A stretch of 64,000 nt of DNA, from contig JBLGAC010000019.1 of assembly GCA_047610385.1 (NCBI GenBank), positions 1 through 64,000 of the forward strand, in the 5' to 3' direction. The stretch is from JBOCEF01 sp047610385. GTDB lineage: Bacteria > Pseudomonadota > Alphaproteobacteria > Rhodobacterales > Rhodobacteraceae. The notes under the pieces are model-generated. The model did no database searches and had not been told where the DNA came from. It worked only from the letters and a program-made list of their open reading frames with translations. Shown in pieces: positions 34,653 through 44,262 of the stretch (positions are counted from its first letter, which is position 1; each line of letters starts with the position of its first letter). The position numbers were made by a program, and so were the translations under genes.

Positions 34653-36089
34653 ATGCAGATGCCTGACCCCAGCGCCGATATCCTTTCTCGTCGTGGTGCC
34701 ATCGTCGCGCGTCTGCGCGCAGCGCTGCCCAAAGATGCAGTGATCGACGACGCGACCGAGACCCGCGCCTATGATTGCGACGCGCTGACGGCTTATTCAT
34801 GCAGCCCGCTGGCAGTGACCTTGCCGCGCACCACCGAAGAAGTCGCGACCATCCTGCGCATCTGCTTTGAAGAACGCGTGCCGGTGATCCCGCGCGGTGC
34901 CGGTACTGGGCTGGCGGGCGGCGCGCTGCCCACCGCCGATGGCGTGGTGCTTGGCGTTGCGCGCATGAACCGGGTGCTTGAGACAGATTACGACGACCGC
35001 ATCATCCGTGTGCAGACCGGGCGCACCAACCTGAGCGTCTCGGGCGCCGTAGAGGCCAACGGGTTCTTCTATGCCCCCGATCCGTCCAGCCAGATGGCCT
35101 GCGCGATTGCCGGGAACATCGGCATGAATTCGGGCGGGGCGCATTGCCTGAAATACGGCGTGACCACCAACAACCTGCTGGGCGTGCGCATTGTGACGAT
35201 GCAGGGAGAGATCCTTGATGTCGGCGGCGCGCATATGGACGCCGCTGGCTTGGACCTGCTGGGGGTGATCTGCGGATCTGAGGGGCAGCTTGGCGTGGTG
35301 ACTGAGGCGACGCTGCGCATCCTGCCCAAGCCCGAAGGCGCGCGGCCGATTCTGCTGGCGTTTGACAGCGCCGCGGTGGCGGGTGCCTGCGTGTCGGACA
35401 TCATCAAAGCCGGGGTTCTGCCGGTGGCGATTGAGTTTATGGACAAGCCGATCATCCACCTGACCGAGAAATTTGTTGGCGCGGGATACCCCTTGGACGC
35501 CGAGGCGCTGCTGATCGTTGAGGTTGAGGGATCGCCCGCCGAGATCGACGAGGCGCTGGCCCGGATCAAGAGCATCGCGGCCACGCACAACCCGCTGGAA
35601 ATGCGCGAAAGCACGGGGCCTGAGCAATCCGCAGCGATCTGGAAGGGCCGCAAGGCCGCGTTCGGCGCGACTGGGTCTGTGGCCGACTATCTGTGCATGG
35701 ACGGCACCATCCCGACCTCTGCGCTGCCGCAGATGCTGGACCGGATCGCGTCGCTGGCGGACGAGTATGGCCTGAAGGTCGCCAATGTGTTCCACGCAGG
35801 CGACGGCAATATGCACCCGCTGATCCTGTTCAACGCCAATGAACCGGGCCAACTGGCCAAGGCTGAGGCGCTGGGTGCCGACATTCTGACCCTGTGTGTC
35901 GAAATGGGCGGCTGTCTGACTGGCGAGCATGGCGTGGGCGTGGAAAAGCGCGACTTGATGGTGCGCCAATACGCGCCTGACGATCTGGACGTGCAGATGG
36001 CGGTGAAGGACGTGTTTGACCCCCATTGGCTGCTGAACCCGTGCAAAGTGTTCCCGATTGCGGCAAGCGAAAGCCGCCGCGCCGGTTGA
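34653..36089 (+). CDS. glcD: Glycolate oxidase subunit GlcD (FAD-linked)
   Basis: A 478-residue flavoprotein. The FAD_binding_4 (PCMH) domain includes VIPRGAGTGLAGGALPT, DPSSQMACAIAGNIGMNSGG and CGSEGQLGVVTEATLRILP. The FAD-oxidase C domain includes VANVFHAGDGNMHPLILF and GGCLTGEHGVGVEKRDLM. With GlcE and GlcF it oxidises glycolate to glyoxylate at the inner membrane. The ATG at 34653 follows GGAGG. The DUF599 gene diverges upstream. Confidence 0.96.
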   Translation: MQMPDPSADILSRRGAIVARLRAALPKDAVIDDATETRAYDCDALTAYSCSPLAVTLPRTTEEVATILRICFEERVPVIPRGAGTGLAGGALPTADGVVLGVARMNRVLETDYDDRIIRVQTGRTNLSVSGAVEANGFFYAPDPSSQMACAIAGNIGMNSGGAHCLKYGVTTNNLLGVRIVTMQGEILDVGGAHMDAAGLDLLGVICGSEGQLGVVTEATLRILPKPEGARPILLAFDSAAVAGACVSDIIKAGVLPVAIEFMDKPIIHLTEKFVGAGYPLDAEALLIVEVEGSPAEIDEALARIKSIAATHNPLEMRESTGPEQSAAIWKGRKAAFGATGSVADYLCMDGTIPTSALPQMLDRIASLADEYGLKVANVFHAGDGNMHPLILFNANEPGQLAKAEALGADILTLCVEMGGCLTGEHGVGVEKRDLMVRQYAPDDLDVQMAVKDVFDPHWLLNPCKVFPIAASESRRAG

Positions 36090-36235
36090 CCCCGCAGCGC
36101 CCGGCTGCGGGGGCCCCATCGCCCCCAAGGGGGCGGCCCCACAGCCGCTGAGACGATCCTGCCGGATCGCTCAGGGTGCTTGGTGCAAGCGGGGTGAGAC
36201 GAACAAAAGGCCAAGACGATCAAAGGGATGTTGAT

Positions 36236-37366
36236 GTGAGACCGAGCGACGAGGCCGAACTGGCCGAAGCCATCAAGGATGCGAGCGGCCCTGTGGAAAT
36301 TCGCGGGGGTGGCACGCGTGCGGGCCTTGGGCGTCCGGTGCAGGCGGCTGAGGTGCTGGAAACCGGGGGGCTGTCGGGTGTCTCAATCTATGAACCTGGC
36401 GCGCTGACTTTGGTGGCCGGTGCTGGCACGCCGCTGGCTGAGATCGAGGCATTGCTTGCCGCTGAAAACCAACGCCTTGCGTTTGAGCCGATGGACCACC
36501 GCCCCTTGCTGGGCACTGCGGGGGAGCCGACCATCGGCGGGGTCGCGGCGTGCAATGTCTCTGGCCCCCGGCGGGTGCAGGCGGGGGCGTGCCGCGACGC
36601 GATGATCGGTGTGCGGTTCGTGGACGGCGCTGGGCGGATTTTGAAAAACGGGGGGCGGGTGATGAAGAACGTCACCGGCTATGACCTGGTGAAGCTGATG
36701 GCGGGCAGCTTTGGCACGCTTGGCGTCATCACCGAGGTCGGGTTCAAGCTGCTGCCCGCGCCTGAGGCGGTGGCCACCGTGGCGGTCGAAGGGCTGAACG
36801 ATGCGGGTGCGGTGGCGGCGATGTCCTCGGCGCTGACATCGCCGTTTGACGTGACCGGGGCGGCGCATCTGCCGGGGCAGGGCACCTATGTGCGCATCGA
36901 GGGGCTGGCGGGCTCGGTCGCCTATCGCGCCGCGGCGTTGCGTGACCGGCTGGCCGCCCATGGCACCGCTGAGATCATCGAGGCGGGCGATCTGTGGGCG
37001 GATATCCGCGATGTTCGCAGCTTTGCCGGGCGCCCCGGCGCGGTGTGGCGGCTATCGCTGCGCCCGTCGCAGGCGCCGGGGGTGGTCGCGGACATCGCCC
37101 GCACCCGCAGCATTGAGACTCTGTTCGACTGGGGCGGCGGTCTGGTGTGGCTGCTGACCGAAGAAGGTGGCGATGCAGGCGCCGGCGCGATCCGCACTGC
37201 GATGGCTGGCAAGGGCCACGCCACGCTGATCCGCGCCAGCGTCGCCACACGCGCGCAGGTGCCCCCCTTTGATCCTGAGAAACCCGCGCTCGCGGCGCTG
37301 TCCAACGGGCTGCGCGCGAAGTTTGACCCGCGCGGCATCCTCAATCCCGGCCGGATGGGAGCCTGA
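36236..37366 (+). CDS. glcE: Glycolate oxidase subunit GlcE
   Basis: A 376-residue protein with an FAD-binding PCMH-like domain: EIRGGGTRAGLGRPV, FEPMDHRPLLGTAGEPTIGG, GRVMKNVTGYDLVKLMAGSF and GVITEVGFKLLP. It ends KFDPRGILNPGRMG. The GTG at 36236 follows AAAGGGA and matches the family start; the frame is open to 36176. The 146-base gap after glcD contains a GC-rich hairpin. Confidence 0.94.
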   Translation: MRPSDEAELAEAIKDASGPVEIRGGGTRAGLGRPVQAAEVLETGGLSGVSIYEPGALTLVAGAGTPLAEIEALLAAENQRLAFEPMDHRPLLGTAGEPTIGGVAACNVSGPRRVQAGACRDAMIGVRFVDGAGRILKNGGRVMKNVTGYDLVKLMAGSFGTLGVITEVGFKLLPAPEAVATVAVEGLNDAGAVAAMSSALTSPFDVTGAAHLPGQGTYVRIEGLAGSVAYRAAALRDRLAAHGTAEIIEAGDLWADIRDVRSFAGRPGAVWRLSLRPSQAPGVVADIARTRSIETLFDWGGGLVWLLTEEGGDAGAGAIRTAMAGKGHATLIRASVATRAQVPPFDPEKPALAALSNGLRAKFDPRGILNPGRMGA

Positions 37367-37369
37367 TCC

Positions 37370-38662
37370 ATGCAGACCAATTTCACGCCCGAACAGCTTT
37401 CCGATCCGATCACGGCGCGGTCCAACAAGATCCTGCGCACCTGCGTGCATTGCGGGTTTTGCACCGCGACGTGCCCGTCCTATCAGGTGCTGGGGGATGA
37501 ACTGGACAGCCCGCGCGGCCGGATCTATCTGATCAAGGAAATGCTTGAGAAAAACCGCCCTGCTGACGCCAAGACCGTCAAGCATATTGACCGGTGCCTT
37601 GGGTGCATGGCGTGCATGAGCACCTGCCCCTCAGGCGTTGATTACATGCATCTGCTGGACCACGCCCGCGCGCATATTGAAAACACCTATACCCGCCCTT
37701 GGCATGACCGCCTGTTGCGGTTCGTGCTGGCGCAGATCCTGCCCTATCCGACGCGGTTCCGGGTGGCGATCCTTGGCGCATGGGCGGCGCGGCCGTTCAA
37801 GCGGCTGATGCCGGGGCCGCTGCGCGCGATGATCGAATTTGCGCCAAAAGACCTGCCGCCGCCATCGCTGTTTGACGAACCGCAGGTCCACCGCGCCATT
37901 GGCCCGCGCCGGATGCGGGTGGCGCTGATGACCGGCTGCGCGCAGCGCGCCCTGAACACCGACATCAACGAGGCGACGGTGCGCCTGCTGACCCGCCATG
38001 GCTGCGACGTGGTGATCGCCAAGGGCGCGGGTTGCTGCGGGGCGCTGACCCATCACATGGGCAAGGCCGATGCGTCGCACCGATCTGCTGGCGCCAACAT
38101 CCGCGCTTGGGCGCGCGAAATGGACGGCGACGGGCTGGATGCCATTGTCATCAACGCCTCGGGGTGCGGGACGACAGTGAAGGATTACGGCGTGATGTTC
38201 GAAGGCGATCCGTTGCAGGCCGATGCCGAGCGGGTTGCCGCCAAAACCAAGGACATCACTGAGATCATGGCAGATCTTGGCCTGTCTTTGCCCGAAGGAG
38301 GCGCCGCGTCGCGCCCGCTGACGGTGGCCTATCACGCGGCCTGTTCCTTGCAGCACGGGCAGAAGGTGACCTTGCAGCCCAAACAATTGCTCAAGGCCGC
38401 GGGCTTCAAGGTGGTTGAGCCAACGGATTCGCATCTGTGCTGCGGCTCTGCGGGCACTTACAACCTGTTGCAGCCTGAAATTGCGTCTGAATTGCAGGCC
38501 CGCAAGGTGGACACGTTGATGGCGGTGTCCCCTGACGTGATCTCAGCCGGGAACATCGGCTGCATGATGCAGATCGGCGCCAAGGCTGGGGTTCCGGTGG
38601 TGCACACTGCCGAATTGCTGGATTGGGCGACCGGGGGGCCGGCACCAAAAGCGCTGGCGTGA
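37370..38662 (+). CDS. glcF: Glycolate oxidase iron-sulfur subunit GlcF
   Basis: A 430-residue protein with two 4Fe-4S ferredoxin motifs: CVHCGFCTATCP (Cys25, 28, 31, 35) and CLGCMACMSTCP (Cys76, 79, 82, 86). Two CCG (cysteine-rich) domains follow (KGAGCCGALTHHMG, ASGCGTTVKDYG, DSHLCCGSAGTYN). It passes electrons from GlcDE to the quinone pool. It starts 3 bases after glcE. glcG and glcC are not adjacent. Confidence 0.96.
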   Translation: MQTNFTPEQLSDPITARSNKILRTCVHCGFCTATCPSYQVLGDELDSPRGRIYLIKEMLEKNRPADAKTVKHIDRCLGCMACMSTCPSGVDYMHLLDHARAHIENTYTRPWHDRLLRFVLAQILPYPTRFRVAILGAWAARPFKRLMPGPLRAMIEFAPKDLPPPSLFDEPQVHRAIGPRRMRVALMTGCAQRALNTDINEATVRLLTRHGCDVVIAKGAGCCGALTHHMGKADASHRSAGANIRAWAREMDGDGLDAIVINASGCGTTVKDYGVMFEGDPLQADAERVAAKTKDITEIMADLGLSLPEGGAASRPLTVAYHAACSLQHGQKVTLQPKQLLKAAGFKVVEPTDSHLCCGSAGTYNLLQPEIASELQARKVDTLMAVSPDVISAGNIGCMMQIGAKAGVPVVHTAELLDWATGGPAPKALA

Positions 38663-38742
38663 TGCTGCCGCGCCTGCACGCTTGCCTGACGGGGTGGGGC
38701 GCTTGCCTGACAGGGCGAGGCGGGCCATCCTATTCCCTTGGG

Positions 38743-39534
38743 GTGCAAGGCGGGAGCGGCGCGGTCATCTTACGAACTGTTCGATATCTGCGTGGCGCGT
38801 TGGCAGCAGCGCTGCTGCTGGCCGCGCCCGCCTGGGCAGCTGCCGCGCCGCAATCTGAGCGCCGTTTGATGACGGCCGATGAACAGCAAAGCTGGCAGGC
38901 GATCGGGCGCATCAATGCAGGTGGGCAGGGGTTCTGCACCGGCACGCTGATCACGGACCAGCTGGTCATCACTGCCGCCCATTGCGTGGTGAACCGGCGC
39001 ACGGGGCGCGTGTGGCGCCCGACCTCGATCCATTTCGTGGCGGGGTTTCGCAAGGGCGGCTTTGCGGCGCACCGCGTTGCGACCCATGTGGCAGTGGTGG
39101 ATGAGGAAATGCCGCTGCGCCCGGATGGCAAAGCCTCACTCGCGCTGGCTGCTGGGGATATGGCGGTGCTGAAACTGGCCCGGCCGATCACCCGTGATGA
39201 GGTTATCCCCCTGCCATTGGCTGATCCCGGCGCCGTGCGCGAAATCGTGCGCATCCTGTCCTATGGCCGGGACCGCCCGCAGGCTCTGTCGATCGAACCT
39301 GCGTGCCTGATCACCCAGCGACGCGGCGAATTATTGTTCACGAAATGCGAGGCGACGCCCGGTGTGTCCGGGGCGCCGCTGATCCGCCTCGGCCCTGATG
39401 GTGGACGGGACGGGGCGGCGGTGCTGGGCGTGGTGTCGCTGATGTGGGGCGGCAATGGCGCTTTGGGCACGGGATACGCGGTGGCTGTGGCGGCCGACCG
39501 GTTGGCCCCCCGCTTGATTGAGGATATGGAATGA
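38743..39534 (+). CDS. Secreted trypsin-like serine protease 1
   Basis: About 263 residues from GTG 38743. It has a signal peptide (YLRGALAAALLLAAPAWAAA) and an S1-type catalytic triad: His80 in VITAAHC, Asp139 in AAGDMAVLKL and Ser209 in TPGVSGAPLI (numbering from this start). The S1 pattern GxSGxP is GVSGAP. Paired cysteines are present (AHC and KCEATPG). An ATG at 38662, touching the glcF stop, is an alternative start but would put a long Cys/Gly-rich stretch before the signal peptide. It overlaps the next protease gene by four bases. Confidence 0.82.
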   Translation: MQGGSGAVILRTVRYLRGALAAALLLAAPAWAAAAPQSERRLMTADEQQSWQAIGRINAGGQGFCTGTLITDQLVITAAHCVVNRRTGRVWRPTSIHFVAGFRKGGFAAHRVATHVAVVDEEMPLRPDGKASLALAAGDMAVLKLARPITRDEVIPLPLADPGAVREIVRILSYGRDRPQALSIEPACLITQRRGELLFTKCEATPGVSGAPLIRLGPDGGRDGAAVLGVVSLMWGGNGALGTGYAVAVAADRLAPRLIEDME

Positions 39535-40382
39535 ACCCGGCGCTTTGCATGCGCGCGCTGGTGCTGATCGGGGCGCTGACCGTGGGCACCGCCCACGCGG
39601 GCGACACCGCCGCGCGCCGGATGCTGCCCATGCATGAACAGCTGGAATGGCGCGGCGTCGGGCGTCTGAACTTTGAAGACGGCGGGTACTGCACGGCCAC
39701 ACTGCTGAGCGAGACACTGGTGGTCACCGCCGCCCATTGCCTGTTTGCCGACGCGCGGCGGCGGCGCGACAGCGAAGTGTGGTTTGCGGCAGGCTATCGC
39801 AATGGCAAATGGCAGGCGATCCGCCAAGCGCGCCGCACCGCGGTGCATCCCGATTATGTGTCCACGCTCGGCACGCAGGCGAATGCGGATCAGACCGTGG
39901 CGGACATCGCGCTGATCGAACTGGACGCCCCGGTCATGGACACCGCCATCCCCCATTACCCCGCCGCGGATCTGCCCGATCCGGGCGGCGGCGTGGCATT
40001 GCTGAGCTATGGGCGCGGGCGCAGCGACGCACTGTCCTTGCAAGAACCGTGCCGCGTCATCGGCCGCTGGAAATCCATCGCGCGGCTGACCTGCGAGGTG
40101 GCGCAGGGGTCATCCGGGGCGCCGGTGTTCCGGCGTGGGTTGAACGGTGCGCCGCAGATGGTGGCAGTGATTTCTGGCTATACGTCAAAGGAAACGTTCG
40201 CTGTCGCGCTCGACACCGGGCTGCCCCCACTGCGCGCCGCGCTTGAGGGTCAGGGACCAAGGCGCAAAACGGTGGGCACCGGGGTGGCCCGACCGCGCGC
40301 GCCGGGCGCGGCGGCGGCGTCCACCGCCCCGCGGCTGCAAGGGGGCGGCGCGTGGCAGCCCAAACGCCCCCCCGACGGCTGA
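39531..40382 (+). CDS. Secreted trypsin-like serine protease 2
   Basis: A 283-residue protein with a signal peptide (MRALVLIGALTVGTAHA). The triad is His69 in VVTAAHC, Asp125 in TVADIALIEL and Ser195 in AQGSSGAPVF. The catalytic domain ends near residue 240, and a Pro/Ala/Arg-rich low-complexity tail follows. It is clearly a paralogue of the upstream protease (shared layout, both with an EQxxWxxxGRxN opening) and its ATG overlaps that stop (ATGA). The pair is probably cotranscribed. Confidence 0.9.
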   Translation: MNPALCMRALVLIGALTVGTAHAGDTAARRMLPMHEQLEWRGVGRLNFEDGGYCTATLLSETLVVTAAHCLFADARRRRDSEVWFAAGYRNGKWQAIRQARRTAVHPDYVSTLGTQANADQTVADIALIELDAPVMDTAIPHYPAADLPDPGGGVALLSYGRGRSDALSLQEPCRVIGRWKSIARLTCEVAQGSSGAPVFRRGLNGAPQMVAVISGYTSKETFAVALDTGLPPLRAALEGQGPRRKTVGTGVARPRAPGAAAASTAPRLQGGGAWQPKRPPDG

Positions 40383-40404
40383 GGCTTGCGGCTGCGGGCA
40401 AGGG

Positions 40405-40434
40405 GTTGAAACCCCGCGCTGGGCTTCCCAGATC
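40405..40434 (+). promoter_or_regulatory. Possible heat-shock (RpoH-type) promoter of the Hsp20 gene
   Basis: GTTGAAA (40405-40411) and CCCAGAT (40427-40433), 15 bases apart, resemble the sigma-32 pattern CTTGAAA - CCCCATNT. It lies about 110 bases before the Hsp20 start. The match is partial. Confidence 0.3.
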
Positions 40435-40540
40435 AGGGATGCGCCGGTCGCCTTTCAGGGGTCGGCGCGCAGTCGATCGGGGTTCGTCCACGACGGAGGG
40501 CCCCTCTCCATGTCGCTCACAATCAGAGGATATGTTTCAC

Positions 40541-41008
40541 ATGCGCACCTTGGACTTCAGCCCGCTCTACCGCTCCACCGTTGGTTTCGACCGTCTTGCC
40601 AACATGCTCGACAGCGCGATGACCGCCGATGCCGGAGCGCCGGGTTACCCTCCCTACAACATCGAAAAAACGGCTGAGGACGCCTACCGCATCACCATCG
40701 CTGCGGCCGGTTTCTCGGAAGATGAACTTAACGTCGAAAGCCGCGACGGCCAGCTGGTGATCTCTGCCCGCAAGCCCGATGCCCCTGAGGGTGAGCGCGT
40801 GTTCCTGCATCGTGGGATCGCCGCACGCGCCTTTGAAAAGCGCTTCCAGCTTGCCGATCATGTGCGGGCGGTGTCCGCCACGGTCGAAAACGGCCTTTTG
40901 CACGTAGATCTTGTGCGCGAAGTGCCTGAGGCGCTGCGCCCCCGCCGGATCGCGATCCAGACCGCCCCGGCGGTTGATGCGTCCGAAAGCCCGCGCATCG
41001 CCAACTGA
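40541..41008 (+). CDS. Hsp20/alpha-crystallin small heat-shock protein
   Basis: A 155-residue protein of the IbpA type. MRTLDFSPLYRSTVGFDRL is the typical N-terminus, NIEKTAEDAYRITIAAAGF starts the alpha-crystallin domain, and FEKRFQLADHVRAVSATVEN with GLLHVDLVREVPE ends it. It holds unfolded proteins for refolding. ATG 40541 is chosen over ATG 40532 because the AGAGGA sequence at 40525-40530 is then at normal spacing. Confidence 0.93.
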   Translation: MRTLDFSPLYRSTVGFDRLANMLDSAMTADAGAPGYPPYNIEKTAEDAYRITIAAAGFSEDELNVESRDGQLVISARKPDAPEGERVFLHRGIAARAFEKRFQLADHVRAVSATVENGLLHVDLVREVPEALRPRRIAIQTAPAVDASESPRIAN

Positions 41009-41052
41009 CCGGCCGGTTCGGGGCGCATCCCCCGGACCATCGCCGATCATCG

Positions 41053-41085
41053 CGCCCCGTCCGGACCTGTCCGGGCGGGGCGTTT
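41053..41085 (+). terminator. Terminator after the Hsp20 gene
   Basis: Stem CGCCCCGTCCGGAC (41053-41066) with GTCCGGGCGGGGCG (41069-41082), followed by TTT. One pair is G-T. Confidence 0.75.
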
Positions 41086-41161
41086 GCGTTTTGGCCTCAG
41101 GTGATAGGTCAGCGCGCGCGATCAGCATTGCGCGGGTGCCGTCAAAGGCGAAATCAGCCCG

Positions 41162-41881
41162 TCAGATCCACGACACATCGCCGACAAATATATACCCTGC
41201 GCCATAAATCGTGCGGATCAGCGTCGGGTTTTTGGGGTCGTCGCGCAGCTTGGTGCGCAGGCGCGAAACGCGCACGTCGATCGCCCGGTCGAACCCGTCG
41301 CCAGCCGCGCCACCGATGCCGTCCTGGATCTGCGCGCGGCTCAGCAACCGGTTGGGGGTTTCCAGGAACAGTCGCAGCATCTCGCCCTCCGCCCGGCTCA
41401 GCCGTTCCTGCCCGCCATCGGGGGCGGACAGCGAGAACTGGTCAAAATCAGCCTCCCACCCGGCAAATTGCGCGCGGCGGCGGCGCTCCGGCGCGTCTGC
41501 GCGTTCGACCCGGCGCAGCAGCACCCGGATGCGCGCGACCACTTCGGCCGGATCAAAGGGTTTGACGATGTAATCATCGGCCCCCAGTTCCAGCCCCGCG
41601 ATCCGGTCCTGCACCCCGCCGCGGCCCGACACGATCATCACCGCCGCGCCCTGTTCCTGCGCCAGCTTGTAGACCAGCGCCAGCCCATCGCGGTCGGGCA
41701 GGCCCAGATCGATCAGGCACACGGCGGGGGACATGCGCGGGGACGCCGCCTCAAACGCGCGGGCGGTCGCGAAGCCCTGCACACGGAACCCCACGCCTTC
41801 GAGCGCGGCGCGCAGCACTGAAAGCACCTCGGGTTCATCGTCCACAATCGCGATCAGCGGGGACGCTTCGGGCGGGGTCAT
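41162..41881 (-). CDS. OmpR-family response regulator
   Basis: A 239-residue DNA-binding regulator. The receiver domain has the acidic pair in IVDDEPEV, phospho-acceptor Asp58 in LIDLGLPD and Lys107 in YIVKPFDP. The C-terminal winged-helix domain includes RLSRAEGEMLRLF, FDRAIDVRVSRLRTKL and IRTIYGAGYIFVGD. Its start overlaps the stop of the hybrid kinase gene by four bases, so the two form a coupled pair. Confidence 0.94.
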   Translation of the reverse strand: MTPPEASPLIAIVDDEPEVLSVLRAALEGVGFRVQGFATARAFEAASPRMSPAVCLIDLGLPDRDGLALVYKLAQEQGAAVMIVSGRGGVQDRIAGLELGADDYIVKPFDPAEVVARIRVLLRRVERADAPERRRRAQFAGWEADFDQFSLSAPDGGQERLSRAEGEMLRLFLETPNRLLSRAQIQDGIGGAAGDGFDRAIDVRVSRLRTKLRDDPKNPTLIRTIYGAGYIFVGDVSWI

Positions 41882-44001
41882 TGGGAAGCCTCCGGTTGCT
41901 GGCGGTCTGCGGGTGCGCGCAGGACCAAAAGGGCGGCGCGCAGATCTTCGGCGGTGAAAGGCTTGGGCAGAACGGGGTGGCCCGCGGCACTGGCGCGTTG
42001 GCGTTCAGGCGCGCCCGCATGCAGCCCGGTGGTCAGCAGCACTCGCAGATCGGGGCGGGCCAAGGCCAGCGCACTGGCCACATCCACGCCGGTCGGCCCC
42101 GCGCCCATGTCGATGTCGGAGATCACCAGGCGGATGTCCTCAATCCTGCGCGCAAGGTCCAGCGCCTCGGCGCCTGACGCGGCCTCAAGCACCGGCCAGC
42201 CTGCATCAGTCAGCGCGCCGCGCAGCACTGCGCGCAATTCGGGCGCATCGTCGGCCACCAGCGCAATGCCTTCGGGCGCTGGGCCGATGGTGGGGCGCGA
42301 CAGGGCCGGGCCGGGATCGCCGTCGGCCCTGTCGGGGGGCGGGCCTGATGGCAGGCGCAGCGACACTGAGGCCCCGGCGCCGGTCGCCCCATCAATCAGC
42401 AGCGAGCCGCCCGACGCGGTCGCGAACCCATAGACCATCGACAGCCCGAGGCCCGATCCCCCGTGGCCCTTGGTGGTGAAAAACGGCTCCACTGCGCGTT
42501 CGCGGGCCCCATCTTCGAAACCGGGGCCGTCATCTGACACGGTGATGGCCAGGATCGCGCGCTCTGCCTCGTCGATCTGGGTTGTGGCGCTAAGGGTGAT
42601 CAGCCCGCGGCCGCGCGGCCCGCTTGCCACCGCGTCGCGGGCGTTCAGCAAAAGGTTCAGCACCGCGTCCTGCAATTGCCCGGCATCAAGCCACGCGCAG
42701 GGCAGGTCAGGCGCGATCTGGGTGGTCAGGCGCACACCTTCGGGCAGGGATGGCGCGGTCAGCTCAGCCAATCCGGCCAGCAGGGCGCCGGGATCGACGC
42801 GGGTCGATTTTAGCTCCCGGCGCTCTGACGCGTTGGACAGCCGTTCAATCAAGGCGGCACCACGGCGGGCGGCGGCGCGGGTGGCTTCGGCGGCCTCACG
42901 CGCGATGGGGGGCAGCGCGGGGTCAGACAGGATCCGCCCCTGCATCCCCAGAATCACGGTCAGAAGGTTGGAAAAATCATGCGCCAGCCCACGGGTCAGC
43001 TGCGCTGCGGCCTGCATCTTTTTGGACTGGGTCACCGCCTCAGCCGCGCGGCGTTCTTCGGTGACATCGAGCGACAGAAGATACAGCCCGCGCACCCGCC
43101 GCCCATCCGCCTGCTGCGGGTCTGAGGACCCGATGGTCCAACCCCCGCCGGTGTTGCGGCCAGTATCTTCAAACACCGGGGTGAAGGCGACGCGGGCGGC
43201 GGCCTCAGTCCCGTCGCTGCGGTGATGGCGAATTTCGCAGCGGGCGGAGCGCCCCTCAAACGCGGTTTCGATCGAAGGTTCGATGGCCGCGAAAATCTCC
43301 GGGCCCAGCACTTCGTCCATGCGCCGCCCGATCACCACGCCGCGGTCGGCGCCCAGCACGTCATCAAGCCGGCGGTTCGAATAGCGGTAGACCAGATCGC
43401 GGTCCACATAGGCGATGTGGGCGGGCGTCGCTTCGGTCGCCAGCCGCGCGCGGGCCTCAGACCGGATCAACGCGCGCTGGGTTTCTGACAGGGCGGCGTT
43501 GGCGGCGGCCAGTTCGCGGTTGGCGCGCGCAAGGTCGGCGGAATGCTGCAACAGCTGTTCGGACAGGTCTTCGGAGCGTGCCCGCAGCAATCGTTCCTGG
43601 CGCCGATGGGCGGAGATGTCGGTGTAGACCGCCACCCAGCCGCCGCGGGCCAGCGGGTGGCCTTCGATGCTGACGGTCATGCCGTTGGGGCGGTCACGTT
43701 CGAAATAATGATCTTCGAAGGCGCGGGCGCGCTCCACCCGTTCGGCTACGCGTTTTTCGACCGGGCCGGGCCCGTATTCGCCGCGTTCCACCAGATAGCG
43801 GATGATGTCGGCGAAATCGGCGCCGCGGAACACCAGCGTGTCAGGCAGTTCAAACATTTCCGTGAAGCGCGCGTTCCAGCCGACCAGACGCAGATCTGCG
43901 TCAAAGATCGTCAGAGCCTGCTGGATCAGGTTGAAACCGGCTTGAATCAGCGCGGGATCAACCGGTTCCATCGGCGGCGTATGGATATTATGGCGGGACA
44001 T
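41878..44001 (-). CDS. PAS-domain hybrid histidine kinase / response regulator
   Basis: A 707-residue soluble sensor without membrane segments. An N-terminal PAS-like domain covers about 15-135 (FNLIQQALTIFDADLRLVGW), a coiled coil 135-185, and a second PAS domain 185-315 (ARLATEATPAHIAYVDRDLV). The kinase H-box is at His341 (GLAHDFSNLLTVILG). The ATPase domain has N-box LNLLLNARDAV, DDGPGFED and GSGLGLSMVYGF. A C-terminal receiver domain (about 578-695) has phospho-acceptor Asp629 in VISDIDMG. This H-box type is common in hybrid kinases of alphaproteobacteria. It starts 260 bases from the divergent CoA ligase/liv operon, so it may regulate that operon (inference). Confidence 0.92.
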   Translation of the reverse strand: MSRHNIHTPPMEPVDPALIQAGFNLIQQALTIFDADLRLVGWNARFTEMFELPDTLVFRGADFADIIRYLVERGEYGPGPVEKRVAERVERARAFEDHYFERDRPNGMTVSIEGHPLARGGWVAVYTDISAHRRQERLLRARSEDLSEQLLQHSADLARANRELAAANAALSETQRALIRSEARARLATEATPAHIAYVDRDLVYRYSNRRLDDVLGADRGVVIGRRMDEVLGPEIFAAIEPSIETAFEGRSARCEIRHHRSDGTEAAARVAFTPVFEDTGRNTGGGWTIGSSDPQQADGRRVRGLYLLSLDVTEERRAAEAVTQSKKMQAAAQLTRGLAHDFSNLLTVILGMQGRILSDPALPPIAREAAEATRAAARRGAALIERLSNASERRELKSTRVDPGALLAGLAELTAPSLPEGVRLTTQIAPDLPCAWLDAGQLQDAVLNLLLNARDAVASGPRGRGLITLSATTQIDEAERAILAITVSDDGPGFEDGARERAVEPFFTTKGHGGSGLGLSMVYGFATASGGSLLIDGATGAGASVSLRLPSGPPPDRADGDPGPALSRPTIGPAPEGIALVADDAPELRAVLRGALTDAGWPVLEAASGAEALDLARRIEDIRLVISDIDMGAGPTGVDVASALALARPDLRVLLTTGLHAGAPERQRASAAGHPVLPKPFTAEDLRAALLVLRAPADRQQPEASQ

Positions 44002-44262
44002 GGCGTTCAGCGATAGCCGTGCGGGCGGGGCCGGGCAAGCGTTGCCCTGCGCTTGTTACAATTCGTTGGAGTTTTGTAAAATTGCGGCAAAGCTCCCCTG
44101 ATTGAAGGAACGTTGAACGCAGCGGTCGCCATTCGCCCTTGACCAGCGCTCCCGTCTATCCATGATGCGGGCGCTATGTGGCGATCATTCGGCATAAAGA
44201 CCGGAAGACGAACGCGGCACGGATCGGCGCGAAGGCGCGCCGCCGAAGGGGAGGACATCGAC

